From Variovorax sp. J22P240 (lineage in GTDB: Bacteria; Pseudomonadota; Gammaproteobacteria; Burkholderiales; Burkholderiaceae_C), in assembly GCF_030316855.1 (NCBI RefSeq), contig NZ_JASZYR010000010.1, positions 62,001 to 126,000 of the forward strand: DNA of 64,000 nucleotides. Reading direction: 5' to 3'. Below are positions 1 through 8,718 of the stretch, piece by piece. Numbering within the stretch: position 1 is the stretch's first letter; each line of letters starts with the position of its first letter. A program made the translations under genes and the position numbers. A model generated the notes under the pieces. It was not told the origin of the DNA. It searched no databases and saw nothing but the letters and a program-made list of their open reading frames with translations.

Positions 1-1
1 C

Positions 2-1210
2 CTGGCGGCGAACACGGACCTGCGCGTGGCCGCGGCGAACCTGCGCAAGGCCAACGCGGCGCTCGACCTGGCAGGCGCCGCCCAGGAGCCCACCACCACC
101 CTCAGCAGCAATGTGGGCTTCGGGCGGCGCTCCGCACAGGAAGAGCTGCATCCCGGCAACCCGCTGCCCAGCAAGTGGGTCTATGGCGCGGGCTTCGGCG
201 TGTCCTACCAACTCGACCTGTTCGGGCAGATCCAGCGCAGCGTCGAGGCGGCGCAGGCCGACGTGGGGGCCGCCACGGGCGCACGCGACTCGGTGCGGGT
301 GACCGTGGTGGCCGAAACCACGCGCGCCTACCTGGAGATGTGCTCCGCCGGCCGCGAGATCCGCATCGCGCAAGGCCAGGTGGACCTGCAGGCCCAGAGC
401 ACGCAGCTGACCCGCCGGCTCGCCGCCAACGGGCGCGCCGCTTCGGTGGACGTGGAACGCTCCAAAACGCAGGAGGAGCAGGTGCGCGCCAGCATTCCCA
501 CGCTGCAGGCACAACGGCGGGTGGCCTGGGTGCGCCTGGCCACGCTCACCGGCAGGGCGCCGCAGGAACTGCCCAGGCAGTTGGAAGACTGCGCGCAGGA
601 GCCGCTGCTGCGCCAGCCCCTTCCCGTGGGCGACGGCGCCAGCCTGCTCAAGCGCCGGCCGGACATCCGGCGCGCCGAGTTCGAGGTCCTGTCGGCCGCC
701 GACCGCATCGGCGTGGCCAAGGCCGACCTGTACCCCAAGGTGGCGCTGGGCGCTTCGGTGTCATCCGTCGGCACGGTGGCGCATGCCTTCCGCGACGACA
801 GCCTCAAGTTCTCGCTGGGCCCGCTCATCACCTGGGAGTTCCCGGATCGGGCACGGGCGCATTCCCGCATCCGCTCGGCCGAGGCCGACCGCGAGGCCGC
901 GCTGGCGCGTTTCGACGGCATCGTGCTGGCTGCATTGAAGGAAACGGAAAGCGCACTGGAGGTCTATGCACGCGACCAGGAGCGGCGCGCGATCTTGCAG
1001 GGTGCCCGGGCGCAGGCCCAAGCGGCTGCCAAGGACACCCAGCGCCTCTTCGATGCGGGCCGCGTGGGCTACCTGCCGGTGCTCGATGCGCTTCGCACCC
1101 TGAGCCAGGTGGAGCAGAGCCTGGCGGCCGCGGAGAGCCGCGTGGCCGCCGACCAGGTCAACCTGTTCCTCGCCCTGGGCGGCGGATGGGCCAGCGCGCA
1201 GCCTGCATAG
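2..1210 (+). CDS. RND efflux outer membrane factor, NodT/OprM type (5' partial)
   Basis: The reading frame is open from base 2, so the N-terminus (signal peptide and lipobox) lies outside the window. The visible 402 residues match the outer membrane factor family of tripartite RND exporters: two repeats of long coiled-coil helices, with the typical PDIRRAEFEVLSAADRIGVAKA stretch near the middle (first 20 residues PDIRRAEFEVLSAADRIGVA) and a final segment with YLPVLDAL and a run of alanine/glutamate helices. The protein would form the TolC-like channel that carries substrates across the outer membrane. The inner membrane pump and adaptor genes are expected upstream, outside the window. The substrate cannot be deduced. 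Confidence 0.9.
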   Translation: MAANTDLRVAAANLRKANAALDLAGAAQEPTTTLSSNVGFGRRSAQEELHPGNPLPSKWVYGAGFGVSYQLDLFGQIQRSVEAAQADVGAATGARDSVRVTVVAETTRAYLEMCSAGREIRIAQGQVDLQAQSTQLTRRLAANGRAASVDVERSKTQEEQVRASIPTLQAQRRVAWVRLATLTGRAPQELPRQLEDCAQEPLLRQPLPVGDGASLLKRRPDIRRAEFEVLSAADRIGVAKADLYPKVALGASVSSVGTVAHAFRDDSLKFSLGPLITWEFPDRARAHSRIRSAEADREAALARFDGIVLAALKETESALEVYARDQERRAILQGARAQAQAAAKDTQRLFDAGRVGYLPVLDALRTLSQVEQSLAAAESRVAADQVNLFLALGGGWASAQPA

Positions 1211-1384
1211 CCGGGCGCGCCGCGATTGTTGCGATCCCAGCAATGAGGTACTGACGGATAGAAGGTTTTTCTTTACGGGTCGCCGCCACAAACTTCATCG
1301 CACAGGGTAGTCATTCATTCATTGCTCTGTCTTGCACCCGTTACTCGACTCAACCACTCACTCACACCATTGAAGGAAACCGAA

Positions 1385-1762
1385 ATGCAAAGCTCGAAAT
1401 TCATCGCCGCCGCCGCCCTCTCGCTTCTCGCCGCGGTGGGTGCCCATGCCGAATCGTATGAAGGCGTGACGCCCCCGGTGTCGGCCAACTCGCGCGCCGC
1501 CGTGCGTGCAGAGGCCGTGATTGCCGCGTACAGCGACAACCCCTATGCCGAAGGTGCCTCGTCGCACGTCACGGCCTTGCCCTCCTCATCGGCTGACCGC
1601 AGCGAGGTGCGTCGCACGGCAGTGGCGGCGGCCCATGGCCCGGACCACTACTCCGACAGCTACGGCCAAGGCGTGGTCGCGGTCTCGCGCGGCTTCGTCG
1701 ATCGCGCCTCGGCGCGTGCCGACGCGCGCACCGCCGCCCGTTCGCCTCAGGATCCGTTCTGA
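1385..1762 (+). CDS. Small exported protein of unknown function
   Basis: A 125-residue protein. I chose the ATG at 1385 because a purine-rich site (GAAGGAAA) precedes it and because translation then begins with a clear signal peptide (MQSSKFIAAAALSLLAAVGAHA, cleavage after about residue 22; the charged start and hydrophobic core are visible). An upstream in-frame start at 1322 would spoil the signal. The mature part contains three imperfect repeats of an alanine/arginine pattern (SRAAVRAEA, SEVRRTAVAAA, ASARADARTAA). Short periplasmic proteins with such repeats are common in Variovorax-like genomes, but no function is known to me. It stands alone between the efflux gene and the SDR gene. Confidence 0.75.
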   Translation: MQSSKFIAAAALSLLAAVGAHAESYEGVTPPVSANSRAAVRAEAVIAAYSDNPYAEGASSHVTALPSSSADRSEVRRTAVAAAHGPDHYSDSYGQGVVAVSRGFVDRASARADARTAARSPQDPF

Positions 1763-1807
1763 CACGCGCGCGCCGGGTCCGACCCTCACATCTGCAGGAG
1801 AACTCAC

Positions 1808-2611
1808 ATGCAAACGATCGACAAGTCCCGTCCTGTTGCCTTGGTCACGGGTGCGTCCAGCGGCATCGGTGCCATCTACGCCGACAGGCTGGCCCGTCGC
1901 GGCTTCGACCTGATCCTGGTGGCGCGCAGCGAAGCCAAGCTCAAGACGCTGGCTGCTCGCCTGCAGGCCGAAACCGGCCGCAGCATTGAAGTGCTGGCGG
2001 CCGACCTGACGGCCAAGGAAGGCGTGCTGCGCGTGGAGAAGCAGTTGGCGTCCGACGAGCGCATCGAACTGCTGGTGAACAACGCCGGCATCGGCGCCAC
2101 CCGCCCCCTGGTCGACTCCGACGCCGACAGCCTGGAAGACATGATCCAGCTGAACGTGACCTCCCTCACGCGCTTGACCCGGGCGGTCGCTCCCGGCCTG
2201 GCACGCCGCGGCAAGGGCGCCATCATCAACATCGCCTCCGTCGTGGCGCTGGCACCGGAGCTGCTCAACGGCGTCTACGGTGGCACCAAGGCCTTCGTCC
2301 TGGCCTTCACCCAGTCGCTCCAGCATGAACTGGCGCCGCAAGGCATCCAGGTGCAGGCCGTGTTGCCGGGCGCCACCCGCACCGATTTCTGGGAAGTCTC
2401 TGGCAAGCCGGTGGACGAGCTGCCCGGCGAGATCGTGATGAGCGCCGAGGACATGGTCGACGCCGCCCTGGTCGGCTTCGACCGGAAGGAACTGGTGACC
2501 ATTCCAGCCCTGCCGGACGCTGGCGACTGGGACCGCCTCGAAGCGGCGCGCCAGGCCCTGGGCCCCAACCTCTCGCGGGCCAGCGCGGCGCAGCGCTATC
2601 AGGCCGCATGA
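1808..2611 (+). CDS. SDR family NAD(P)-dependent oxidoreductase
   Basis: 267 residues, a classical short-chain dehydrogenase/reductase. The N-terminal cofactor site TGASSGIG is at about residues 15-22, the NNAG motif at about 91-94, the catalytic serine in IASVVAL around 144, and the catalytic YxxxK (YGGTK) near 157-161. AGGAG lies just before the ATG. It is a cytosolic oxidoreductase; the substrate is not evident. It is followed after 27 bases by an exported alpha/beta hydrolase in the same direction, so the two may be co-transcribed. Confidence 0.93.
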   Translation: MQTIDKSRPVALVTGASSGIGAIYADRLARRGFDLILVARSEAKLKTLAARLQAETGRSIEVLAADLTAKEGVLRVEKQLASDERIELLVNNAGIGATRPLVDSDADSLEDMIQLNVTSLTRLTRAVAPGLARRGKGAIINIASVVALAPELLNGVYGGTKAFVLAFTQSLQHELAPQGIQVQAVLPGATRTDFWEVSGKPVDELPGEIVMSAEDMVDAALVGFDRKELVTIPALPDAGDWDRLEAARQALGPNLSRASAAQRYQAA

Positions 2612-2638
2612 GCACTCCCACCCCGAAGGAGAAATGCC

Positions 2639-3409
2639 ATGAAAACCATGATCTACAGCGCCATGCTCGCCGCCCTGGCGATCAACGTCGGCGTGAAGGC
2701 GCACGCCGCCGAGCCCCGTCCCCAACTGCCAACGGTCGTGGTGGTCCATGGCGCCTTCGACGACGGCTCGTCGTGGAACAAGGTCACGGCCCTGCTGCAG
2801 GCCAAGGGCCTGAAGGTGGTGTCGGTGCAGAACCCGCTCACCTCCCTGGTCGACGACGTGGCAGCCACCTGGCGCGCCCTGGACGATGTGCCGGGACCGG
2901 TGGTGCTGGTGGGCCACTCCTGGGGCGGCGCCGTCATCTCAGAGGTGGGCGGCGATGCCCGCGTGAAGTCACTGGTCTATGTGGCGGCCTTTGCGCCCTC
3001 GGAAGGCCAATCGGTGGCTGACCTAGGCAAGGGCTATCCCCAGCCGCCCGGCGCGGACTTCATCACCAAGGACAACGCCGGCTACCTGCGCCTGAACGCC
3101 GAGGGCATGCGCAAGCACTTTGCCCAGGATCTGCCCCCCGGCACCGTTCGTTCCATGACGCTGTCCCAGGGTCCGATCAGCGCCGGCAGCTTCGACGAGA
3201 AGGTCGTCACCGCCGCCTGGCGGACCAGGCCCTCGTGGTACGTGCTGACGGAGCACGACCACATGATCGACCCGGGCCTGCAGAAGGCCATGGCGGAGAA
3301 GATCTCGGCCCACATCGTCAGCGTGCCGACGTCGCATGTTCCCCAGCTGGCCAGGCCGGCACAGGTCGCCAACGCGATCGCCGCGGCTGCCGCGGGTGCT
3401 GCCGAGTAA
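2639..3409 (+). CDS. Exported alpha/beta hydrolase
   Basis: 256 residues with a signal peptide at about residues 1-23 (ending VKAHAAE). The hydrolase fold is shown by the oxyanion-hole region VVVHGAFDDGSSW, the nucleophile elbow GHSWGG at about residues 91-96 and the C-terminal histidine in TSHVPQL near residue 236. This type is often annotated as a salicylate esterase-like or generic periplasmic hydrolase; the substrate is unknown. The Shine-Dalgarno sequence AAGGAG precedes the ATG. It belongs with the SDR gene just upstream. Confidence 0.9.
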   Translation: MKTMIYSAMLAALAINVGVKAHAAEPRPQLPTVVVVHGAFDDGSSWNKVTALLQAKGLKVVSVQNPLTSLVDDVAATWRALDDVPGPVVLVGHSWGGAVISEVGGDARVKSLVYVAAFAPSEGQSVADLGKGYPQPPGADFITKDNAGYLRLNAEGMRKHFAQDLPPGTVRSMTLSQGPISAGSFDEKVVTAAWRTRPSWYVLTEHDHMIDPGLQKAMAEKISAHIVSVPTSHVPQLARPAQVANAIAAAAAGAAE

Positions 3410-3426
3410 GAGCAACCGGGATCCAC

Positions 3427-4176
3427 ATGGACGACATCCAGTTTCCCCGCGGCGCCGAGCATGAGCTGACGCGCCAGCGCCTGGCCGCGGGCTCGCTCAT
3501 CGAGGAAATGCGTGCCGACCCGCCGTCTGGCGTGCGCTTTCGCACCGACGCGGAGATGGAGGAATCGCTGCAGGCCATCCTGCGCGACCACGATCCTTTG
3601 CAGGACCTGCATGTGTTCGGCTACGGCTCGCTCATGTGGAACCCTGCAATGGACGCGGCCCACGCCAGGCTGGTGCACGTGCAGGGTTGGCATCGCAGCT
3701 TCTGCCTGCGCAGCTTCCTGGGGCGCGGCTCGCCGCAGGCCCCGGGCGCCATGCTCGGGCTAGACAACGGCGGCGCATGCCGCGGCCTTTTGTTCCGCAT
3801 CGAAGCCTCCAAGGTGCTGGCGGAACTGAAGCTGCTGTGGCGCCGCGAGATGTTCCCCGGCGCCTACGACGCCCGGTGGATCCAGGTACGCGGCGCCCCT
3901 GGCGCGCACCGCGCCCTCACCTTCGTGGTGAACCGGCGCCACGAGCGCTATATCGGCAGGCATCCGGTGGCTGAAGTCGCCCGGCTGATCCGCACGGGCC
4001 ACGGCTCTTTGGGCACTTCGCTGGCTTACTTCGATGCCACCATGGATGCGCTCTCGCGCTTCGGCATCCGCGATGCCGGCATGGAACGCCTGCGCGTCGA
4101 GCTGGCACGCACCGGGGCGCTCAACTCAGGCGCAGGCTTTCATGCCGGTCGAACAGCGCAATGGTCCAGTCGATGA
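3427..4176 (+). CDS. Gamma-glutamylcyclotransferase, ChaC type
   Basis: 249 residues from the ATG at 3427. The FGYGSLMW motif at about residues 65-72 is the glycine-rich substrate loop of the ChaC family, which cleaves glutathione (gamma-glutamyl-Cys-Gly) to 5-oxoproline and Cys-Gly in the cytosol. The rest of the fold (GWHRSFCLRS, GLLFRI, RREM) follows the family order. An in-frame GTG further upstream would overlap the previous gene and is rejected. Its last 56 bases overlap the 3' end of the opposing LysR gene, which is unusual enough to make the exact C-terminal extension worth checking. Confidence 0.88.
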   Translation: MDDIQFPRGAEHELTRQRLAAGSLIEEMRADPPSGVRFRTDAEMEESLQAILRDHDPLQDLHVFGYGSLMWNPAMDAAHARLVHVQGWHRSFCLRSFLGRGSPQAPGAMLGLDNGGACRGLLFRIEASKVLAELKLLWRREMFPGAYDARWIQVRGAPGAHRALTFVVNRRHERYIGRHPVAEVARLIRTGHGSLGTSLAYFDATMDALSRFGIRDAGMERLRVELARTGALNSGAGFHAGRTAQWSSR

Positions 4177-5035
4177 ACACGCGGACCTTGGCGCTCAGGT
4201 AGCGGTTAGGCGCGTACAGCACGTTCACCGCAATGTCCGGCGTCTTCCACTCCTCCAGCAGCGAGACGAGCGTACCGGCCTTCAGGGCATCGCCCACGGC
4301 ATAGCTGGGCGCTTGGATGAAGCCCAGGCCTGCCACGCCGGCCGCGACATAGGAGTTGGTGTCGTTCACCACCAGCCTGTGCTCCAGCGTGATGTCGACT
4401 GATGTGCCATCGCCGTTCGAAAAGCGGAAGTCCATCGCACGCCCCGTGCGCGCCGAGACCATGCCGACCGTCGGGCAGGAGCGCAGTTCCTCGGGGGTTG
4501 CCGGTGTCCTGCAGGCCTTGAGAAAGGCAGGAGAGGTGCAGGTGGTGAAGCGGAACAGGCCGATCCGCCGGGTCACCATCTGTTGCTCGACCACCTCGCC
4601 GGCCCGGATGGCGCAGTCCACGCCTTCGGCCACCACATCCGTGCGCCGGTTGCTCACGCCCAGCTCCACCTCTACATCCGGGTACTGGCGATAGAAATCG
4701 GCCAGGGCCGGCACGATGACCATCGAGCCGATGGCCGCCGGCGCCTCGACGCGCACCTTGCCCACGGGCTTGCCCTGGGACATGCGCGTGGACGATTCGA
4801 TGTCCGCCAGGTCGGCCAGCAGGCGCACCACCCGCTCGTAGTAGCTGGCACCTTCGGGCGTGACGGTGACCGAGCGCGTGGTGCGGTGCAGCAGCCGCAC
4901 CTTCAGGTCTTCCTCCAGCCCCTGGATCAGCCGGGTGACAGTGGCGTTAGGCACGTCCAGCGTATCGGCTGCCTTGGTGAAGGTCCCAGCCTCCACCACG
5001 CGGACGAAGGCATTCATCGCGGTGATGCGGTCCAT
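4121..5035 (-). CDS. LysR family transcriptional regulator
   Basis: 304 residues. The N-terminal winged helix-turn-helix (about residues 1-60: MDRITAMNAFVRVVEAGTF, then the LDVPNATVTRLIQGLEEDL recognition region) and the C-terminal two-lobed effector domain are both complete. It resembles the large LysR subgroup that senses small aromatic or quinone-like molecules, but the effector cannot be read from sequence. The MaoC gene lies 54 bases upstream on the same strand, so the two may form one transcript. Confidence 0.93.
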   Translation of the reverse strand: MDRITAMNAFVRVVEAGTFTKAADTLDVPNATVTRLIQGLEEDLKVRLLHRTTRSVTVTPEGASYYERVVRLLADLADIESSTRMSQGKPVGKVRVEAPAAIGSMVIVPALADFYRQYPDVEVELGVSNRRTDVVAEGVDCAIRAGEVVEQQMVTRRIGLFRFTTCTSPAFLKACRTPATPEELRSCPTVGMVSARTGRAMDFRFSNGDGTSVDITLEHRLVVNDTNSYVAAGVAGLGFIQAPSYAVGDALKAGTLVSLLEEWKTPDIAVNVLYAPNRYLSAKVRVFIDWTIALFDRHESLRLS

Positions 5036-5089
5036 GCTGGCGGCTCCTCCGGTGTGATGCGGAGGGCCATGATAGAGCCGGCGCGCGGG

Positions 5090-5551
5090 TCAGGCTTGAG
5101 CCGAAGTGCGCCGAGTGGCCATCAACTTGGCGGTCGTGACCTGCACCACCTCGCCGCGTTGATTGAACGTCTTGGAACGCAGCACCGCAACGCCGCGGTC
5201 CGGGCGGGAGCGGGAGGGAATCAATTCCACGATCTCGCTCTCGACATGCAGCACGTCTCCGGGACGGGCGGGTGTCTTCCATTCGACCTCTCCGCCCGCA
5301 CCGATGATGCCGTTGGCCAGGCGCGGGCCGCCGGTCACCATCAGGCGCATGGTGATGGCGGCCGTGTGCCAGCCGCTGGCGGCCAGCCCGCCAAAGATCG
5401 TTGCGCGTGCCGCCTCGTCGTCGAGGTGAAAAGGCTGCGGGTCGAACTCGCTGGCAAAACGCTTGATGTCCTCGGCCTTCAGCTCATGGGGGCCGCTACG
5501 GAACTGGTCACCGATGTGGAGGTCGTCGAAGAAGAGAGGTTGCTGGCTCAT
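5090..5551 (-). CDS. MaoC family (R)-hydratase
   Basis: 153 residues, the size of single hot-dog-domain MaoC hydratases. The hydratase motif is visible as FDPQPFHLD with the nearby GGLAASGWH segment (about residues 40-60); aspartate and histidine of this motif activate water for addition to enoyl-CoA. It is cytosolic and probably dimeric. It precedes a LysR regulator on the same strand. The natural acyl-CoA substrate is not indicated by the neighbours. Confidence 0.88.
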   Translation of the reverse strand: MSQQPLFFDDLHIGDQFRSGPHELKAEDIKRFASEFDPQPFHLDDEAARATIFGGLAASGWHTAAITMRLMVTGGPRLANGIIGAGGEVEWKTPARPGDVLHVESEIVELIPSRSRPDRGVAVLRSKTFNQRGEVVQVTTAKLMATRRTSAQA

Positions 5552-5788
5552 ACGCCCATCCTTGTTGAAGCTGAAAAGCTGCCGGGGGACGGTACAACTT
5601 TAGGAAGCTTCGGGCGAAGCGCAAAGGCGGCCAGGCGCAAAAGCGCATTGCAGTTTCGTCAACAACGCGTTCCGCCATCCCGTCCAATTTTTGCAATCGC
5701 CGCAATGCCGCCTTGTCGTGGATGGCCTTTTTCCAAGGCCGCCCCAGGACTAGATTGAAGCCATCGCAGCGCCATTGGAGTCGCCCCC

Positions 5789-5998
5789 ATGAACCCCACC
5801 AGCCACATCGATTCCCGCGGAGCCTTCGAGCTCCGCTTCCAGTCCCTGTTCCAGCTCGGGCGGGGATTTGCCTTCCCCTGCGACGCGCATGGCCTGGTGG
5901 ATATGTCCACCCTGTCGGAGCGCGGGCGCAACAACTACCTGTTTGCACGGGCCATGGTGGGGCGCGAGTTCGCGCAGCCCAGCGTGAGCGCCACCTGA
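5789..5998 (+). CDS. Small conserved-looking protein, unknown function
   Basis: 69 residues with a balanced composition and no signal peptide or membrane segment. It ends 23 bases before an acetyltransferase gene in the same direction, and probably forms a two-gene unit with it. I recognise no domain; the phrases FELRFQSLF and GRNNYLFARAMVGRE look like a compact folded protein and not random frame. Coding status is supported by position, the upstream gap and the composition, not by a family match. Confidence 0.6.
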   Translation: MNPTSHIDSRGAFELRFQSLFQLGRGFAFPCDAHGLVDMSTLSERGRNNYLFARAMVGREFAQPSVSAT

Positions 5999-6021
5999 AG
6001 AATCGAAACCAGGAGACCGTC

Positions 6022-6630
6022 ATGTCCCACACGCCCAATCTCGCCTTGCACGTGACGCCGCAGTCCCGGCCTCTGCCTGCCGATCTGGCGGCCACGGCGC
6101 CCTGGCACGACCAGCACCTGCTCATCGATGCCACGCCCGTCCACCTGCGGCTGATCGAGCCGGGCGACCTGGAACGCGAGATCGAATTCGTCGCCGGCCT
6201 GTCGCCGCGTACCGGCTACCAGCGCCTGATGTCCGCCAGAAAGCCGACCCTGGCAGAACTGCAGCGTTGGACCGAGGTGGACCGGAAATACGAAGGCGCC
6301 GTGGTCGCTACAGCCATCATTGACGGCCGCGAGCAGCAGATCGCCGTGGCGCGCTATGTCATCGACGGCCCGGACGGGCAGGCCGACTTCGCCATGGTCA
6401 TCACGGACGCGTGGCAGGGCAAGGGATTGGGCGCACCATTGCTCTTGGCGCTGGTGGACCTCGCCAGGCGCTCTGGCATCAGGCGATTGGTGGGCACAAC
6501 CCTCTCCGAAAACCGCAAGATGCTGAACCTGGCGCGCCGCCTGGGCTTTCGCCCCCGCCGGCAGGCAGGCTCGGCGATCATCACCGAGCTCACGATGGAT
6601 CTGAATGCCGCGCCCGAGCTCGTCCATTGA
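6022..6630 (+). CDS. GNAT family N-acetyltransferase
   Basis: 202 residues from the ATG at 6022, preceded by CAGGAGA. The GNAT fold is seen from about residue 40, with the acetyl-CoA binding motif QGKGLGAPLLLALV at about residues 131-144 and the following SENRKMLNLARRLGF helix that is typical of family members. It resembles the small-molecule or protein lysine acetyltransferases often found as domains in Pat-like proteins, but only the GNAT domain is present. It follows the 69-residue gene and is convergent with the DJ-1/PfpI gene, with only 6 bases between stop codons. Confidence 0.9.
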   Translation: MSHTPNLALHVTPQSRPLPADLAATAPWHDQHLLIDATPVHLRLIEPGDLEREIEFVAGLSPRTGYQRLMSARKPTLAELQRWTEVDRKYEGAVVATAIIDGREQQIAVARYVIDGPDGQADFAMVITDAWQGKGLGAPLLLALVDLARRSGIRRLVGTTLSENRKMLNLARRLGFRPRRQAGSAIITELTMDLNAAPELVH

Positions 6631-6636
6631 GCGCGC

Positions 6637-7260
6637 TCAGGCCAGGCGCGCCACTCGTTCTTCCTCGAGGTACGGCGAGATGTTCGCCATGGCGCGCGCC
6701 ACGTACGCTTCCTTCTCTCCCACCGGGGCCACGTAGTCGATGGCGTAGCGTGCCGCCTCCACGCCCGCCAGGCGCGCGATGAACCACGCCGCCATGTAGT
6801 GCGCCGAGAGGCAACCGCCGGCGGTGGCGATGTTCTCCTTGGCGAAGAAGGGCTGGTTCAGCACCGGCACCCCGGCTTCTTCCACCCAGGGCTTGGTCGT
6901 GACATCGGTGCAGGCCGGTACATCGGCCAGCCAGCCCAGCTTGGCGAGGATCAGCGCGCCCGAGCATTGCGCGCCCAGCAGTTGCCGCGTGGGGTCGAAC
7001 TGCAGTTGCGACATCAGCGAGCGGTCGGCCACCACGTCCCGGGTCTTGATGCCGCTGCCCACCAGCACCGCGTCGGCCTCGCACGCATCCTTTAGCGAGG
7101 CATGGGTGTCGATGACCAGCCCGTTCATCGAACGCAGCCTGGGCGTGGGGCTGGCAATCGATACCCGCCAGTCGGGCCGCTTGATCCGGTTCAGGATGTT
7201 GAACGCGATCAGGGAATCGAGTTCATTGAAGCCGTCGAAGGTCAGGATGGAGATGTGCAT
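6637..7260 (-). CDS. DJ-1/PfpI family protein
   Basis: 207 residues, class I glutamine amidotransferase-like fold. The nucleophile elbow is QCSGALILA around residues 98-106, where cysteine would be the reactive residue of this superfamily; an upstream acidic residue sits in the FDGFNELDS segment. Members act as glyoxalases, chaperones, isonitrile hydratases or amidases, so no reaction is assigned. It is divergent from a MocR-type regulator with an 89-base shared promoter region, which suggests that the regulator may control it. Confidence 0.88.
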   Translation of the reverse strand: MHISILTFDGFNELDSLIAFNILNRIKRPDWRVSIASPTPRLRSMNGLVIDTHASLKDACEADAVLVGSGIKTRDVVADRSLMSQLQFDPTRQLLGAQCSGALILAKLGWLADVPACTDVTTKPWVEEAGVPVLNQPFFAKENIATAGGCLSAHYMAAWFIARLAGVEAARYAIDYVAPVGEKEAYVARAMANISPYLEEERVARLA

Positions 7261-7349
7261 GGCGTCCTCGCGGGGGTGAAAGCGTTGTGTGCTGCCATGG
7301 TAGGGTCGACAATCAATACACTCAAATAATTGTCATGGATACATAGCCC
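7261..7349. promoter_or_regulatory. Divergent intergenic region of PfpI and MocR genes
   Basis: This 89-base gap separates divergent start codons and is clearly AT-richer than its surroundings at 7310-7345. It includes an inverted pair ACAAT (about 7308) and ATTGT (about 7328) flanking a region with repeated TCAATAC/CTCAAAT elements. MocR regulators usually bind direct repeats in such divergent promoters. The exact operator cannot be fixed by eye. Confidence 0.4.
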
Positions 7350-8681
7350 ATGCCCCAGGCGCGCTACAAGGAACTGGTCGACCGGCTCGCGGGCGACATT
7401 CGCGCGGGCCGCTTGCGGCCGGGAACTGCGCTGCCGACCCATCGCAAGCTCGCGGCGCGCGAAGGCATTGCGCTGGTCACCGCCACCCGCGTCTATGCGG
7501 AACTGCAGGCCATGGGCCTGGTCAGCGGAGAAACCGGGCGCGGCACCTTCGTCAAGGAGGCCTTGCCTCGGGGCGAAGGCATCGACCTGCACGCCGTGAG
7601 CGCGGACATGGTGGACCTGAGCTTCAACTACCCCGCCCTGCCCGACCAGGCAGGCCTGCTCAGGGCGGCTTTGCGGCAACTGGCGGCCACGGGCGACCTC
7701 GAGTCGCTGCTGCGCTACCAGCCCCACGGCGGGCGCGAGCATGAGCGCGCGACGGTGGCACGGCACCTGGCCAGCTGCCGCATCCCGGCCTCGCCCGACA
7801 CGGTGCTGCTGGTGAGCGGCGCGACCCATGGGCTGGCGACCACCGCCATGGCCCTGTTCGAGCCTGGCGACGTGATTGCCGCCGACGCACTGACCTATCC
7901 GGGCTTCAAGCTGGTGGCAGAAACCCAGCGGCTGGAACTCGTGCCCATTCCCTCGGCCGGAAATGGCCCGGACCTGCAGGCGCTGGCAGGCCTGTGCAAG
8001 CGGCGGCGCGTGCGCGGCGTCTACACCATGCCCACGCTGCACAACCCGCTCGGCTGGGTCATGGGCGCGGCACGACGGCGGGAACTGGTCGCCATCGCGC
8101 GGCAGCACGGCTTGATCCTGATCGAGGATGCGGCCTATGCCTTCCTCGCCACGGAAGCGCCGCCGCCCCTGGCCGCCCTGGCGCCCGAGTGCACGGTCTA
8201 CGTCAGCGGCTTGTCCAAGAGCGTGGCCACCGGCCTTCGCGTGGGCTTTGTCTGCGCCCCGCAGGAATGGGTTCACAAGATCCGGGGCGCCATCCGCGCG
8301 ACGACCTGGAACACGCCAGCGGCCATGACGGCCATCGCCTGCGGCTGGCTGGAGGATGGCACCGTGGCCCGCCTCGAAGACGAGAAGCGGCGCGACGCGG
8401 CAGCGCGCCAGGGCGTCGCCGACCAGGCGCTGGGCCGCCTGAAGAAGGTCGGCCATCCCAATTCCTACTTCGTCTGGCTGCCACTGGCCCATGAGGTGCG
8501 GGCCGATGCCGTCGCGAAGGCGCTGCTGCGCGAGGGCATCTCGGTGTCGACGGCGGCCCCCTTCTCCACAGTCGCCCAGGTGCCCCACGCCATCCGCCTG
8601 GCGCTTGGCTCCGTCGACCTGGACAAGCTCAGGCAGTCCCTGCAGACGGTGGCACGCGTGATTGGCGACCACACCTTCTGA
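7350..8681 (+). CDS. MocR-type (GntR/aminotransferase) transcriptional regulator
   Basis: 443 residues. Residues 1-70 form a GntR winged helix-turn-helix (MPQARYKELVDRLAGDIRAG, then LPTHRKLAAREGIALVTATRVY). The remainder is a fold-type I aminotransferase domain; the PLP-binding lysine is in SGLSKSVATGLRVGF near residue 291. Such proteins use the PLP-bound domain as a sensor for amino-group ligands or vitamin B6. It is divergent from the PfpI gene. A true aminotransferase role is possible but less likely given the intact HTH. Confidence 0.92.
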   Translation: MPQARYKELVDRLAGDIRAGRLRPGTALPTHRKLAAREGIALVTATRVYAELQAMGLVSGETGRGTFVKEALPRGEGIDLHAVSADMVDLSFNYPALPDQAGLLRAALRQLAATGDLESLLRYQPHGGREHERATVARHLASCRIPASPDTVLLVSGATHGLATTAMALFEPGDVIAADALTYPGFKLVAETQRLELVPIPSAGNGPDLQALAGLCKRRRVRGVYTMPTLHNPLGWVMGAARRRELVAIARQHGLILIEDAAYAFLATEAPPPLAALAPECTVYVSGLSKSVATGLRVGFVCAPQEWVHKIRGAIRATTWNTPAAMTAIACGWLEDGTVARLEDEKRRDAAARQGVADQALGRLKKVGHPNSYFVWLPLAHEVRADAVAKALLREGISVSTAAPFSTVAQVPHAIRLALGSVDLDKLRQSLQTVARVIGDHTF

Positions 8682-8718
8682 CAAGGGACTGCCCGGCGCG
8701 GCCCGGCGACGCGTGCGG